This document shows positions 35,396 through 43,295 of a stretch of 64,000 nt of DNA, piece after piece. The position numbers were made by a program, and so were the translations under genes. The notes under the pieces are model-generated. The model was not told the origin of the DNA, did not search any database, and saw only the letters and a program-made list of their open reading frames with translations. Positions within the stretch are counted from its first letter, which is position 1. Each line of letters begins with the position of its first letter. This DNA comes from VXPQ01 sp965116435 (GTDB lineage: Bacteria > Bacteroidota > Rhodothermia > Rhodothermales > VXPQ01), in NCBI GenBank assembly GCA_965116435.1, contig OZ220686.1:1798001-1862000 (forward strand). Direction: 5' to 3'.

Positions 35396-36673
35396 ATGAC
35401 GCCCAGCCAGCCATATGCCGAACTGCGCGGGCGGCATATCCTGCTCGGCGTAACCGGGGGCATCGCGGCGTACAAATCTGTCGAACTGGTGCGGCTCCTC
35501 AAGAAAGCCGGCGCCGACGTACAGGTCCTGATGACGCCGGACGCCGCACGTTTCATCACGCCCCTGACGCTGGGGACCGTTTCGGAGCATCCGGTCCTTA
35601 CAGATCTGTTTCCCGACGCAGAGGACGGGGCCTGGACCCGGCACATTACGCTTGGGCGCTGGGCCGACCTGCTGGTCGTGGCCCCGGCGACAGCGCACAC
35701 GCTGGCCAAGCTGGCGGGGGGATTCTGCGATAATATGCTCACCGCCACCGCGCTGGCCGCCCGGTGTCCGATACTCGTCTGCCCGGCCATGGACGAAGAT
35801 ATGCTGGTGCATCCGGCCACGCAGCGGAACCTGGACACGCTTCGGTCCTATGGCTATTTCGTGGCGCCGACCGCCTATGGCCCGCTCGCAAGCGGCTTGA
35901 CGGGGCAAGGCCGCTTGCCGGAACCGGAAGAAATCGTGCAACACATCCGCGAAGCGCTTGCAACGGCCCCGGACCGCCTCCTGACGCATCCCCGCCCGGA
36001 AAACGGCCTGCTGAAAAACAAGCATGTGCTCGTAACCGCGGGGCCTACCCGGGAATATGTAGACCCGGTCCGCTTCCTCAGCAACCCGTCCTCGGGCAAA
36101 ATGGGCTTTGCGCTGGCGGAGGCGGCCTCCCGGCGCGGCGCCCAGGTGACGCTGGTTTGTGGTCCGTCGCACCTGGACGCGCCTGCCCATGTGCAGCGCA
36201 TCGACGTGGAAAGCGCCGAAGAAATGCACGATACGGTCCTGGCGCATCGCACGGCCGACATTGTGATCATGGCGGCGGCGGTGGCGGATTACGCGCCGGA
36301 AGAACGCGCCGCGCAAAAAATAAAAAAGCGAAACGGCCCGATGGCGTTGCGTTTGCGGCGCACAACGGATATTCTGTATGCGTTGCAAGAACAACGGGCC
36401 CAGGAACAACGAGCGGAGGGGCAACTCCTCGTAGGATTTGCCCTCGAAACCAACGATGGTCTGGAAAACGCGCGCAAAAAGCTCCGGGACAAGAACATCG
36501 ACTGGATCGTACTCAACATGCTTGCCGAGGGATCGGGGTTCGAGGCGGAAACAAACCGAATCACCTTGCTGAGCCGCACGGGCCACGAGGAAACGCTGCC
36601 CATGCTGAGCAAGCAGGAAACCGCCGAAATCATCCTGAATCGCATTACGTCGCAAGACCGGACGGCGGCGTAA
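35396..36673 (+). CDS. coaBC: Bifunctional phosphopantothenoylcysteine decarboxylase/phosphopantothenate-cysteine ligase
   Basis: About 425 residues from the ATG at 35396. A TTG at 35345, overlapping the rpoZ stop, would add 17 residues. The CoaC part (1-190) has LLGVTGGIAAYKSVELVRLL for FMN binding, the catalytic His region (TRHITLGRWAD), and CPAMDEDM. The CoaB part (about 200-425) has VTAGPTREYVDPVRFLSNPS SGKMG. It converts phosphopantothenate to phosphopantetheine for CoA. Confidence 0.95.
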   Translation: MTPSQPYAELRGRHILLGVTGGIAAYKSVELVRLLKKAGADVQVLMTPDAARFITPLTLGTVSEHPVLTDLFPDAEDGAWTRHITLGRWADLLVVAPATAHTLAKLAGGFCDNMLTATALAARCPILVCPAMDEDMLVHPATQRNLDTLRSYGYFVAPTAYGPLASGLTGQGRLPEPEEIVQHIREALATAPDRLLTHPRPENGLLKNKHVLVTAGPTREYVDPVRFLSNPSSGKMGFALAEAASRRGAQVTLVCGPSHLDAPAHVQRIDVESAEEMHDTVLAHRTADIVIMAAAVADYAPEERAAQKIKKRNGPMALRLRRTTDILYALQEQRAQEQRAEGQLLVGFALETNDGLENARKKLRDKNIDWIVLNMLAEGSGFEAETNRITLLSRTGHEETLPMLSKQETAEIILNRITSQDRTAA

Positions 36674-36739
36674 CGAGGCGGCAAAACCGGCGCTGGAACC
36701 CCTCCCGACCAGACGACGACACATGACCTTTTCCCGGCA

Positions 36740-37813
36740 ATGTCCCTGCTTCGCGAACTGAAAACCATCCTTGAGCACGAACAGCGGCTCGGCGGGCCGC
36801 TTGTGCCGATCCCCCATGCCGTCGAGCAAGCAGCGCAGGCCGCGCCAACGGGCGAGCCTGTCCCGCTGGAAACGACCCGGCAACCTGCTGCCCGGCCCGC
36901 CGTCCACAAGGCCGCCCCGCCCGAAAACACGAACGACGGTTTGTCTGGAAAGGGGGACAGGGGCGGGCCAGCCGAAAATACGAACGACGGCTTGTCTGGA
37001 GAAGGGGGCGGGGGCCAGCCGGCCGAAAACACGAACGACAGTTTGTCTGGAAAGGGGGGCGAGAGCGCCCCAGCCGAAAATACGAACGACAGTTTGTCTG
37101 GAGAGGGGGGCGGGGGCGCCCCAGCCGAAAATACGAACGACGGCTTGTCTGGAGAGGGGAGCGGGGACGGGCCGCGCCGCAGAGACAACCCGTCGCCCTA
37201 TGCGCGCATTCATGCACTGATTCCGGCAGACTCTCCCTTGCAGGAAATGACTGCGCTGGACGACGTAGAAGCCTTCGTACGCAACACGACGCTGATCCCC
37301 CTCGACATAAACCGCACGAATCCGGTGTTCGGCGTCGGGAATCCGTCGGCGGACCTGATGGTGATCGGAGAAGCCCCGGGGGCGGACGAAGACGCCCAGG
37401 GAGAACCTTTCGTGGGCAGGGCAGGACAATTGCTGAACAAGATTCTGAAGGCCATCGACTTCGAACGCCAGGAGGTCTACATAGCAAACATTCTTAAAAG
37501 CCGCCCGCCGAACAACCGGAACCCGCGTGCCGAAGAAGTCCAGGCGCATGCCCCGATTCTGTATAAACAAATGGCGCTTATTCGGCCCAAACTGCTCCTG
37601 TGCCTCGGCAAGGTCGCCGCATCCACGTTGCTGGACCGGCAGGGTTCGCTGGGAGCCATGCGGCAAACATTTCATGATTTTCATGGCCTTCCCCTGCTGG
37701 TGACCTATCATCCGGCGGCGCTGCTGCGCAATCCCGGATGGAAACGAGCCGCCTGGGAAGATGTACAGATGCTTCGCAAACGCTACGACCAGTTGACGGA
37801 CAACGCAGCCTGA
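36740..37813 (+). CDS. Family-4-type uracil-DNA glycosylase without Fe-S cysteines
   Basis: 357 residues. The catalytic C-terminal half (about 180-355) has motif A GEAPGADED at 210-218, GRAGQLLNKIL, and motif B YHPAALLRN with His324. Family 4 enzymes hold a 4Fe-4S cluster with four cysteines. Here the equivalent positions read Thr183, Ile186, Ser254 and His270; the only cysteine in the protein is Cys288, outside those sites. Residues 60-144 are five tandem 17-residue repeats of the form PAENTNDGLSGEGGGG. An unstructured linker separates a short N-terminal helix from the catalytic domain. It lies between coaBC and dnaB. Confidence 0.85.
   Translation: MSLLRELKTILEHEQRLGGPLVPIPHAVEQAAQAAPTGEPVPLETTRQPAARPAVHKAAPPENTNDGLSGKGDRGGPAENTNDGLSGEGGGGQPAENTNDSLSGKGGESAPAENTNDSLSGEGGGGAPAENTNDGLSGEGSGDGPRRRDNPSPYARIHALIPADSPLQEMTALDDVEAFVRNTTLIPLDINRTNPVFGVGNPSADLMVIGEAPGADEDAQGEPFVGRAGQLLNKILKAIDFERQEVYIANILKSRPPNNRNPRAEEVQAHAPILYKQMALIRPKLLLCLGKVAASTLLDRQGSLGAMRQTFHDFHGLPLLVTYHPAALLRNPGWKRAAWEDVQMLRKRYDQLTDNAA
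36917..37171 (+). repeat. Five 51-bp in-frame tandem repeats
   Basis: Copies start at 36917, 36968, 37019, 37070 and 37121. The shared core is ACGAACGAC(G/A)G(T/C)TTGTCTGG, and the following glycine-coding part is more variable. Each copy encodes a 17-residue unit containing ENTND(G/S)LSG(K/E)G. Nucleotide conservation is high and differences are mixed silent and replacement. Confidence 0.95.
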
Positions 37814-37844
37814 CCGCCGTTTCCGCGCCGTATACGCACCCGAT

Positions 37845-39326
37845 ATGCCTGAACAGGAACTATATCCTCCGCCCATGCCGGATACCCCCCCGGAACCGGA
37901 CCGCCCCCGAGGGCTGGATGCGCACGCGGGCGGGCGCGTGCCGCCGCAAGCCGTAGACATCGAGCAGGCCATCCTGGGCGCGATTCTTCTGGAACAGGAC
38001 GCGCTGCCGAAAAGCCTTGAGATTCTTTCCGACGAAAACAGTTTTTACGACAGACGGCACCAGACCATATTCGCTGCGTTCTCGGAACTCTTTCGGCGTG
38101 GCGTTCCGGTCGATTTAATCACCTTGACCGAAGAATTGCGGCGGCGCAAGGAACTCGACAAGGTAGGCGGAGCAAATTACCTGAACGAACTCTCGGCGCA
38201 TATGAGCGCCGTTGCGAATGTCGAATACCATGCCCGCATCATTGCCGAGAAGTCTCTCCTGAGGCAACTGATCGAAACGACGACGCAACTTACCCGGGAC
38301 GCGTACGACCCCGCGGCGGATACATTCGAATTGCTCGACAAGGCGGAAACAGACATTTTCCAGATTTCGAATGCGGGGGTGCGGCGGCCCGCCGAGAAGG
38401 TCTCGAACGTAATAAAAACCACGCTCAAGCACCTGGAGGCCATCAACGAGCGAAAAGGAGGCGTGACCGGCGTGCCCAGCGGTTTTTCGTCCCTGGACAA
38501 AAAAACGAGCGGCTGGCAACGCTCGGACCTGATCATCGTCGCCGCCCGCCCGTCCATGGGCAAAACGGCGTTTGCCCTGAACTGCGCCCGCAATGCGGCT
38601 TTGGACAAGCACTACCCGGCGGGCGTGGCCATTTTTTCGCTGGAAATGAGTGCGGAGCAGTTGGCGCTGCGCCTGCTTACGTCGGAAGCGCGCGTCGATT
38701 CCCAGGCGGCTCGCACGGGCAGCATGGGGTTAGACGACTGGAAAAAAATATCCAAAGCCGCCGCAATACTGGCCAACGCCTCCATTTTCATCGACGATAC
38801 GCCGGGGCTGTCTGCCCTGGAGCTCCGCGCCAAGTGCCGCCGCCTCAAGGCCGAACACGATATCGGGCTGGTGATCGTAGACTACCTGCAACTGATGCAT
38901 GTGTCCGGAACGCAGCGCTACTCGAACCGGGAACAGGAAATTTCAAACATCAGCCGGTCCATGAAAGCGCTGGCGAAGGAGCTGAACGTACCTGTTGTCG
39001 CCCTGTCCCAGCTGAGCCGCGCCGTGGAAAACCGGAGCGATAAGCGGCCTCAGCTTTCGGATTTGCGGGAAAGCGGAGCCATCGAGCAGGACGCCGATGT
39101 GGTGTGCTTTATCTATCGTCCCGAGCGGGTCGACCTTCCAACAGATACAGATGGTAACTCCCAGGAAGGCCTTGCCGAAATCATTATCGGAAAGCAGCGC
39201 AACGGGCCAATCGGTTCGGTGAAGTTGTCGTTCGTCCAGCAGTATGCGCGCTTCGAAAACCTCTCGACATATTATCAGGGGTATCCGGAAGACAACGGGG
39301 CCAGCGACTCGCCTGCGCCCTTCTGA
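37845..39326 (+). CDS. dnaB: Replicative DNA helicase DnaB
   Basis: 493 residues. The N-terminal DnaB domain begins at PPQAVDIEQAILGAILLEQD (about residue 33). The C-terminal RecA-like ATPase has Walker A AARPSMGKTAFAL near 232, GLVIVDYLQLMH near 342, and SQLSRAVENR then LRESGAIEQDADVV. It unwinds DNA ahead of the fork. No DnaC/DnaI-type loader is adjacent; dciA is at 60.6 kb. Confidence 0.97.
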   Translation: MPEQELYPPPMPDTPPEPDRPRGLDAHAGGRVPPQAVDIEQAILGAILLEQDALPKSLEILSDENSFYDRRHQTIFAAFSELFRRGVPVDLITLTEELRRRKELDKVGGANYLNELSAHMSAVANVEYHARIIAEKSLLRQLIETTTQLTRDAYDPAADTFELLDKAETDIFQISNAGVRRPAEKVSNVIKTTLKHLEAINERKGGVTGVPSGFSSLDKKTSGWQRSDLIIVAARPSMGKTAFALNCARNAALDKHYPAGVAIFSLEMSAEQLALRLLTSEARVDSQAARTGSMGLDDWKKISKAAAILANASIFIDDTPGLSALELRAKCRRLKAEHDIGLVIVDYLQLMHVSGTQRYSNREQEISNISRSMKALAKELNVPVVALSQLSRAVENRSDKRPQLSDLRESGAIEQDADVVCFIYRPERVDLPTDTDGNSQEGLAEIIIGKQRNGPIGSVKLSFVQQYARFENLSTYYQGYPEDNGASDSPAPF

Positions 39327-39351
39327 CGCGGCCTGCGCGCAAGGTCGGGAG

Positions 39352-39453
39352 TCCAGCGCTTGGGGAATGCCGATTGCCTGATTGCTTGATGCGCGCCGGA
39401 CGCGCTTGTTTCCACCGGACTGCTGAACGGCAATCCAGCGCCTGGGGAATGCC
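39352..39453. repeat. Short direct repeat pair downstream of dnaB
   Basis: TCCAGCGCTTGGGGAATGCC (39352-39371) and the same with one mismatch (39434-39453), 82 bp apart in the 168-bp dnaB-lipoprotein gap. Each is followed by GATT-like sequence. Function unknown. Confidence 0.7.
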
Positions 39454-39494
39454 TGATTTCCCGGGAAGACGCAGCGCGGCGACGCGGAAAAACC

Positions 39495-40538
39495 TCAGAA
39501 GCCCAGTCCCTGTGCGTGGAGGCGAATGCGGGCAAGAAACATGTCCGACGTAAGGTACAGCGTGGACCCGTCGTCCCCGAACGCGCAGTTGGCGATCCGC
39601 TCTCCTGTGGAAATGGTGCCGAGATGCTCCCCTTCGGGCGTCAGCGCCAGTACGCCGCCCGGCCCCGTAGCAAACAGGTTCCCCGCCGTATCGACCGCCA
39701 TGCCGTCGAAGGCGCCCACCGCCCCGTCGGCGACCAGGGCGCTGCCGTCGAAAAAAACGCGGCTGTTAGCGAGCGTTCCGTCCTCCTGCACATCGTAGGC
39801 GCGAATAACCGGATCGTCTCCCCCGGAATTGGCGACATACAGGGTTTTTTCGTCCGGCGAAAAGGCAATCCCGTTCGGAAAAGAGAGCTCGTCCGTAAGC
39901 AAGGACACGACGCCGCTCGCATCGACGCGATACACCCCGTTAAAGGGCAGCTCCTTGTCCGCGCTGTCGTTGAGACCCGTCAGGCCGTAGGGCGGATCGG
40001 TGAAATACAGATCCCCGCTGGAATGAAAAACGAGATCGTTGGGGCTGTTGAGGCGCTTGCCTTCGTAGGCGTCGGCGATGGTTTCGCGGGTGAAGTTCGC
40101 GGCGTCGAGGCGGGCGACCTGCCGGTTGCCATGGTCGCACATCGCCAGTTGGCCTGCCGCATCCAGGGCGAGACCGTTCGTGCCCAGCTCGGCGCCCGGC
40201 GGATCGCTGCCCGCGTAGCCTGCAGGCCGCAACCAGGGAGAAAGTCCGCTTTTTTCGTCCCACCGGTAGATGGTGTTCACCGGAATGTCGGAGAAAAGCA
40301 GATACCCTCCCTCGTCGGGAACCCAGACCGGGCCTTCCGACCACTCGAACCCCTCGGCCAGTTTTTCGATGACGGCGTCCTCGGGGACGAGCGCGTCCAT
40401 GCGGTCGTCCAGTCGGATCACCATCCCGATGGGTTCGGGGGCGGGGCGGGTGTAGATTTCCTCCTCTTCGTGGGAGACGCAGCCCGCCATGGCGGCAAGC
40501 GCAAACAAGAGGACCGGGGTGCGAAGCGAGGCGGGCAT
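39495..40538 (-). CDS. SMP-30/gluconolactonase-family lipoprotein
   Basis: 347 residues. The signal peptide ends in the lipobox LAAMAGC (Cys near 19), so it is likely a membrane-anchored lipoprotein. The six-bladed propeller shows the family metal ligands: Glu in EWSEGPVWV, Asn in NSPNDLVFH, and the FPNGIAFSPDEKTLYVANSG blade. Such enzymes hydrolyse sugar lactones or related esters with a divalent metal. Substrate is unknown. It stands alone, convergent with dnaB. Confidence 0.88.
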   Translation of the reverse strand: MPASLRTPVLLFALAAMAGCVSHEEEEIYTRPAPEPIGMVIRLDDRMDALVPEDAVIEKLAEGFEWSEGPVWVPDEGGYLLFSDIPVNTIYRWDEKSGLSPWLRPAGYAGSDPPGAELGTNGLALDAAGQLAMCDHGNRQVARLDAANFTRETIADAYEGKRLNSPNDLVFHSSGDLYFTDPPYGLTGLNDSADKELPFNGVYRVDASGVVSLLTDELSFPNGIAFSPDEKTLYVANSGGDDPVIRAYDVQEDGTLANSRVFFDGSALVADGAVGAFDGMAVDTAGNLFATGPGGVLALTPEGEHLGTISTGERIANCAFGDDGSTLYLTSDMFLARIRLHAQGLGF

Positions 40539-40591
40539 GGTTTTTTCAGGAAGACAGACGGACGACAGACGCGGGGAGGCCTACGCTTGTT

Positions 40592-40851
40592 AAGGATGCT
40601 CTGATTAAGTCCGCGAAGATCAGAGGCAGCGAGGGGTGGGCTGGCAAGGAATGACGAAGCAGGTAGTGTGGTGGCCCCGCATAATGAGGAATGACGCAGC
40701 CAGCGCGCTCCTCGATGCCTCCCGAAGGGCGCTTCACGACACCGACGACGCCAAGCACCGTGCTTTCCGATGATTTTAACGATAGAATCATTGCAAACGC
40801 TACTCGCGTACGTAAAGCGCTGATCGAAGTGGATTTGATCAGTGCATCCTT
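40592..40851. repeat. 260-bp MITE-like element with imperfect terminal inverted repeats
   Basis: The left end begins AAGGATGCTCTGATTAAGTC (40592). The right end, read on the opposite strand from 40851, begins AAGGATGCACTGATCAAATC. The termini match over about 32 bases with several mismatches. No coding capacity is visible inside, and it fills most of the 346-bp gap 40539-40884. The left 120 bases are related to 60875-60995 and to the reverse strand of 45517-45562. Confidence 0.65.
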
Positions 40852-40884
40852 ATATGGCCGTGAGATCATTGTGAGGTGACGGTG

Positions 40885-40955
40885 AGGTGACGGGCGGACT
40901 CGAACCGCCGTACAAGGTTTTGCAGACCTTTGCCTAACCACTCGGCCACGTCACC
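40885..40955 (-). tRNA. tRNA-Cys (GCA anticodon)
   Basis: A 71-nt cloverleaf. The acceptor GGTGACG pairs with CGTCACC, the anticodon loop is CTGCAAA, the T loop is TTCGAGT, and U73 is as expected for cysteine. An 11-bp tandem copy of GTGAGGTGACG (40871-40892) overlaps its 3' end. CCA is not encoded. Confidence 0.94.
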
Positions 40956-41125
40956 TGATTGTTTTGATCGTGTGTTTCGATCTTGTCCCGATTATGCGCG
41001 CACTGATTCTGTGCACCGATTTTGTGCGCCTATTATGGCGTAGGATGGCGTACCCTACGATTCCGACGGGCTTCTTGATCCCTGCAAAAGGACCGCCTTG
41101 CCCGCTCGTCGCTGCCGCGCCGTAG

Positions 41126-41199
41126 CACGCCCGGCAGGACTCGAACCTGCAACCTGCGGATTAGAAGTCCGCCGCTCTGTCCGGTTGAGCTACGGGCGC
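41126..41199 (-). tRNA. tRNA-Arg (TCT anticodon)
   Basis: A 74-nt cloverleaf. The acceptor GCGCCCG pairs with CGGGCGT (terminal G-U), the anticodon stem GCGGA/TCCGC encloses loop CTTCTAA, the T stem is GCAGG/CCTGC with TTCGAGT, and G73. Confidence 0.93.
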
Positions 41200-41311
41200 A
41201 AGGGGCGAGTATGGAGCGAATATGGGGCGCATACGAGCGACTGCGGGGCGCGGGCGGCAACCGGGCGGCGACGTTGCGCCTCGTCCATACTGCGACCGGA
41301 ATCGGTATGTG

Positions 41312-41385
41312 TCGAGGCGGCCGGATTTGAACCGACGACCCTCTGCTCCCAAAGCAGATGCGCTACCGGACTGCGCCACGCCTCG
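41312..41385 (-). tRNA. tRNA-Pro (TGG anticodon)
   Basis: A 74-nt cloverleaf. The acceptor CGAGGCG pairs with CGCCTCG, the anticodon stem CTGCT/AGCAG encloses loop TTTGGGA, the T loop is TTCAAAT, and A73. It is on the same strand as tRNA-Arg and tRNA-Cys. Confidence 0.94.
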
Positions 41386-41469
41386 ATGTTGCGAACAAGG
41401 GCGCATCCTGCGACGCCTTTTTTGCGGCGGGCGAAACGGATGCCGCTGCGCCACAAAAGTTCGCCGCGT

Positions 41470-41646
41470 TCAGTTCGCCTTTTTCGCCGCGTTCAGGGCG
41501 TCCTGAACCGCCTCGGCGGACACCATGCGGGCCCTGAAACTGTAGTGCCCGTTCGCCTTCTTTTCGGCAGCGACGATTTTTGCCATCTGTTTGGCGGCGC
41601 CGCGCGTCTTGCGCACCTTGTCGCCGAATGTCTGTGTTTTCGCCAT
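41470..41646 (-). CDS. DUF4295 small basic protein
   Basis: 58 residues from the ATG at 41646. The sequence is Lys-rich, with KANGHYSFRARMVSAEAVQDA matching the pattern of the DUF4295 family. These tiny proteins are found beside rpmB-rpmG in Bacteroidota and are probably ribosome-associated. It lies 51 bp downstream of rpmG on the same strand. The exact function is unknown. Confidence 0.75.
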   Translation of the reverse strand: MAKTQTFGDKVRKTRGAAKQMAKIVAAEKKANGHYSFRARMVSAEAVQDALNAAKKAN

Positions 41647-41697
41647 GGCGATCTAACGACGTTTTTGCGGAATTGCGGGCCAGGGACCCGCCGACCG

Positions 41698-41868
41698 TTA
41701 TTTGATTTCTCTGTGCAGCGTGTGCTTGCGCAATGTCGGATTATACTTCCTGAGTTCCAGGCGCTGATCCGTATTGCGGCGGTTCTTCGTCGTGGAGTAC
41801 CGCGACGTGCCCGGGGCTTCCGTGCACTGAAGCGTCACCTGAATCCGAACTCCTTTTGCTTTGGCCAT
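41698..41868 (-). CDS. rpmG: Ribosomal protein bL33
   Basis: 56 residues from the ATG at 41868: MAKAKGVRIQVTLQCTEAPG, then STTKNRRNTDQRLELRKYNP and the end LRKHTLHREIK. A single cysteine remains, so this is the zinc-free form. It lies 67 bp after rpmB. Confidence 0.95.
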   Translation of the reverse strand: MAKAKGVRIQVTLQCTEAPGTSRYSTTKNRRNTDQRLELRKYNPTLRKHTLHREIK

Positions 41869-41935
41869 GATGTTACTCTGGATTACGGGTTCCGGCGCGC
41901 GCCTTGCCGCGGCGCCATGGACCTGCTGCGAACCG

Positions 41936-42172
41936 TCAGATGCGTACGCCTTGCCGGCGCGCCTCCCGAAGCACGGCCTGAACGCCCTTTTTGTTAATCG
42001 TTTTCAGCGTCTTTGCGGACACCTTCAGGGTGACGTAGCGATCTTCTTCCGGAATGTAAAACCGCTTCTTCTGAAGATTAAGCAGAAAACGACGCTTCAC
42101 TTTGTTGTGAGCGTGGGAAACGTGGTTTCCCGTCCTGGGACCGCGTCCCGTGATGTCGTCTTTTCGCGCCAT
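41936..42172 (-). CDS. rpmB: Ribosomal protein bL28
   Basis: 78 residues. The conserved GRGPRTGNHVSHAHNKVKRR opening and LKVSAKTLKTINKKG are typical. It heads the rpmB-rpmG-DUF4295 cluster. Confidence 0.96.
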   Translation of the reverse strand: MARKDDITGRGPRTGNHVSHAHNKVKRRFLLNLQKKRFYIPEEDRYVTLKVSAKTLKTINKKGVQAVLREARRQGVRI

Positions 42173-42185
42173 GTTTCAAGTTTCT

Positions 42186-42257
42186 GAAATCCCAGGTTTT
42201 TCAAATCCCACGTTTTTTAACTCCCGCGTTTCTTAACTCCCGCGTTTTTTAACTCCC
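42186..42257. repeat. Tandem 16-17-bp T-rich repeats upstream of rpmB
   Basis: About four and a half degenerate copies of AACTCCCGCGTTTTTT: first versions read AAATCCCAGGTTTTTC and AAATCCCACGTTTTTT, later ones AACTCCCGCGTTTCTT. They start 14 bp upstream of the rpmB start codon. The rest of the gap to 42468 holds no gene. Confidence 0.8.
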
Positions 42258-42468
42258 CATGGGCGTTGTGGGCGCCGTACCGGGTGCGTCAAGGCGTCGT
42301 GCGCACGTATCGATACGGGTCCGCAAGCAAGGGGCTCTGCAGCGAAGCCGTACAAGATACGGCGCAGAAAACCGTTTCGCAAACAGGGCATGTCCGTCTT
42401 GCGAAAAACCGGCACGTCGCTTCTCATTTAGCCAATTATATACGCGACCGCCAATGCATTGTTTCCCT

Positions 42469-43254
42469 TCAGGCGTCTGGAGCGGGCGCCTCGAAAAACG
42501 AAAGCAACGTGTCGCCCCGAAGCCCTGTGCGCAACGTCTCAAGAGGGATGACTTCGTCCGGGGGAATATTGCCCAGGTTCACGTTGGCGCCGAACTTTCG
42601 AATGAACCAGGCCTGTTGCGCCTTTCGGGGCGCCTCGAAAATCAGATGCCGGGGGTCGATGTGGCGGACAATTTCGTCCATAACCGACGTGCGCGCCTGG
42701 CCAGAAGCATCGAAAACGCCTGCCGACCCGCTCTCCCGCGCTTCGCAAATAACCTTCCAGCTGCCCGCATCCCGTTCCGCCTGGATCATTCGGACCCAGG
42801 TGTCCGGCGCAAGGACAACGGACGGATCTTTCGAACCGACCTCGCTCAGGACGCGGAAATCTTCCGCAAAGGAACGAATGTGTGCGAGCTTTTCTTCGTG
42901 CGGGAGCGAAATGGTTCCGTCGGAAATCTCGACATATTCCACGCGCAGGGACCGAAGCGCGGCGCGGTACTCGTCCAGGCGCCCGCGCAAGCAAAACGTT
43001 TCAAAGAGGGTGCCGCCAAAACAAACCGGCATGTGGGCCGAGCGGTACGCCGCCAATTTTTCTTCGAGACGCGGCGTGACCACGGCCGTGCCCCATCCCA
43101 GCTTGACGCCGTCCACGTAGTCGGCGCTGGTTTGCAGCAGGTCTTCCGCCTGACGAACAGAGAGCCCCTTGTCCAGCACGAAGGTCAGGCCCGAGGTGCG
43201 CGGACGAGCGGGGCGAGCAGGCAGATCGTCGAATCCGAAGAGGTCGTGCGGCAT
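42469..43254 (-). CDS. Phosphosulfolactate synthase-like protein (ComA family)
   Basis: 261 residues from the ATG at 43254; the open frame extends 40 codons upstream without conservation. It is a TIM-barrel of the ComA family: GLTFVLDKGLS at the start, VDGVKLGWGTA near 48, FGGTLFE near 79, EISDGTISLP near 110, and VGSKD near 142. The archaeal enzyme adds sulfite to phosphoenolpyruvate to give phosphosulfolactate. Homologues occur in Bacillus and Salinibacter-like bacteria without coenzyme M. It may supply a sulfonated metabolite, but neighbours give no hint. Confidence 0.8.
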   Translation of the reverse strand: MPHDLFGFDDLPARPARPRTSGLTFVLDKGLSVRQAEDLLQTSADYVDGVKLGWGTAVVTPRLEEKLAAYRSAHMPVCFGGTLFETFCLRGRLDEYRAALRSLRVEYVEISDGTISLPHEEKLAHIRSFAEDFRVLSEVGSKDPSVVLAPDTWVRMIQAERDAGSWKVICEARESGSAGVFDASGQARTSVMDEIVRHIDPRHLIFEAPRKAQQAWFIRKFGANVNLGNIPPDEVIPLETLRTGLRGDTLLSFFEAPAPDA

Positions 43255-43295
43255 GGCGGGTCGTTTTTTTGCGCGGGGAAGAACAGGGGCGGACG

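Noticed and set aside
36917..37171. CRISPR-like array
   Set aside because: The five units are contiguous 51-bp coding repeats without unique spacers and without cas genes.
35306..37972. 888-codon open frame on the minus strand
   Set aside because: It is antisense to coaBC, the glycosylase and part of dnaB, all of which have clear homology; the long frame is a GC-rich codon-bias artefact made longer by the 51-bp repeats.
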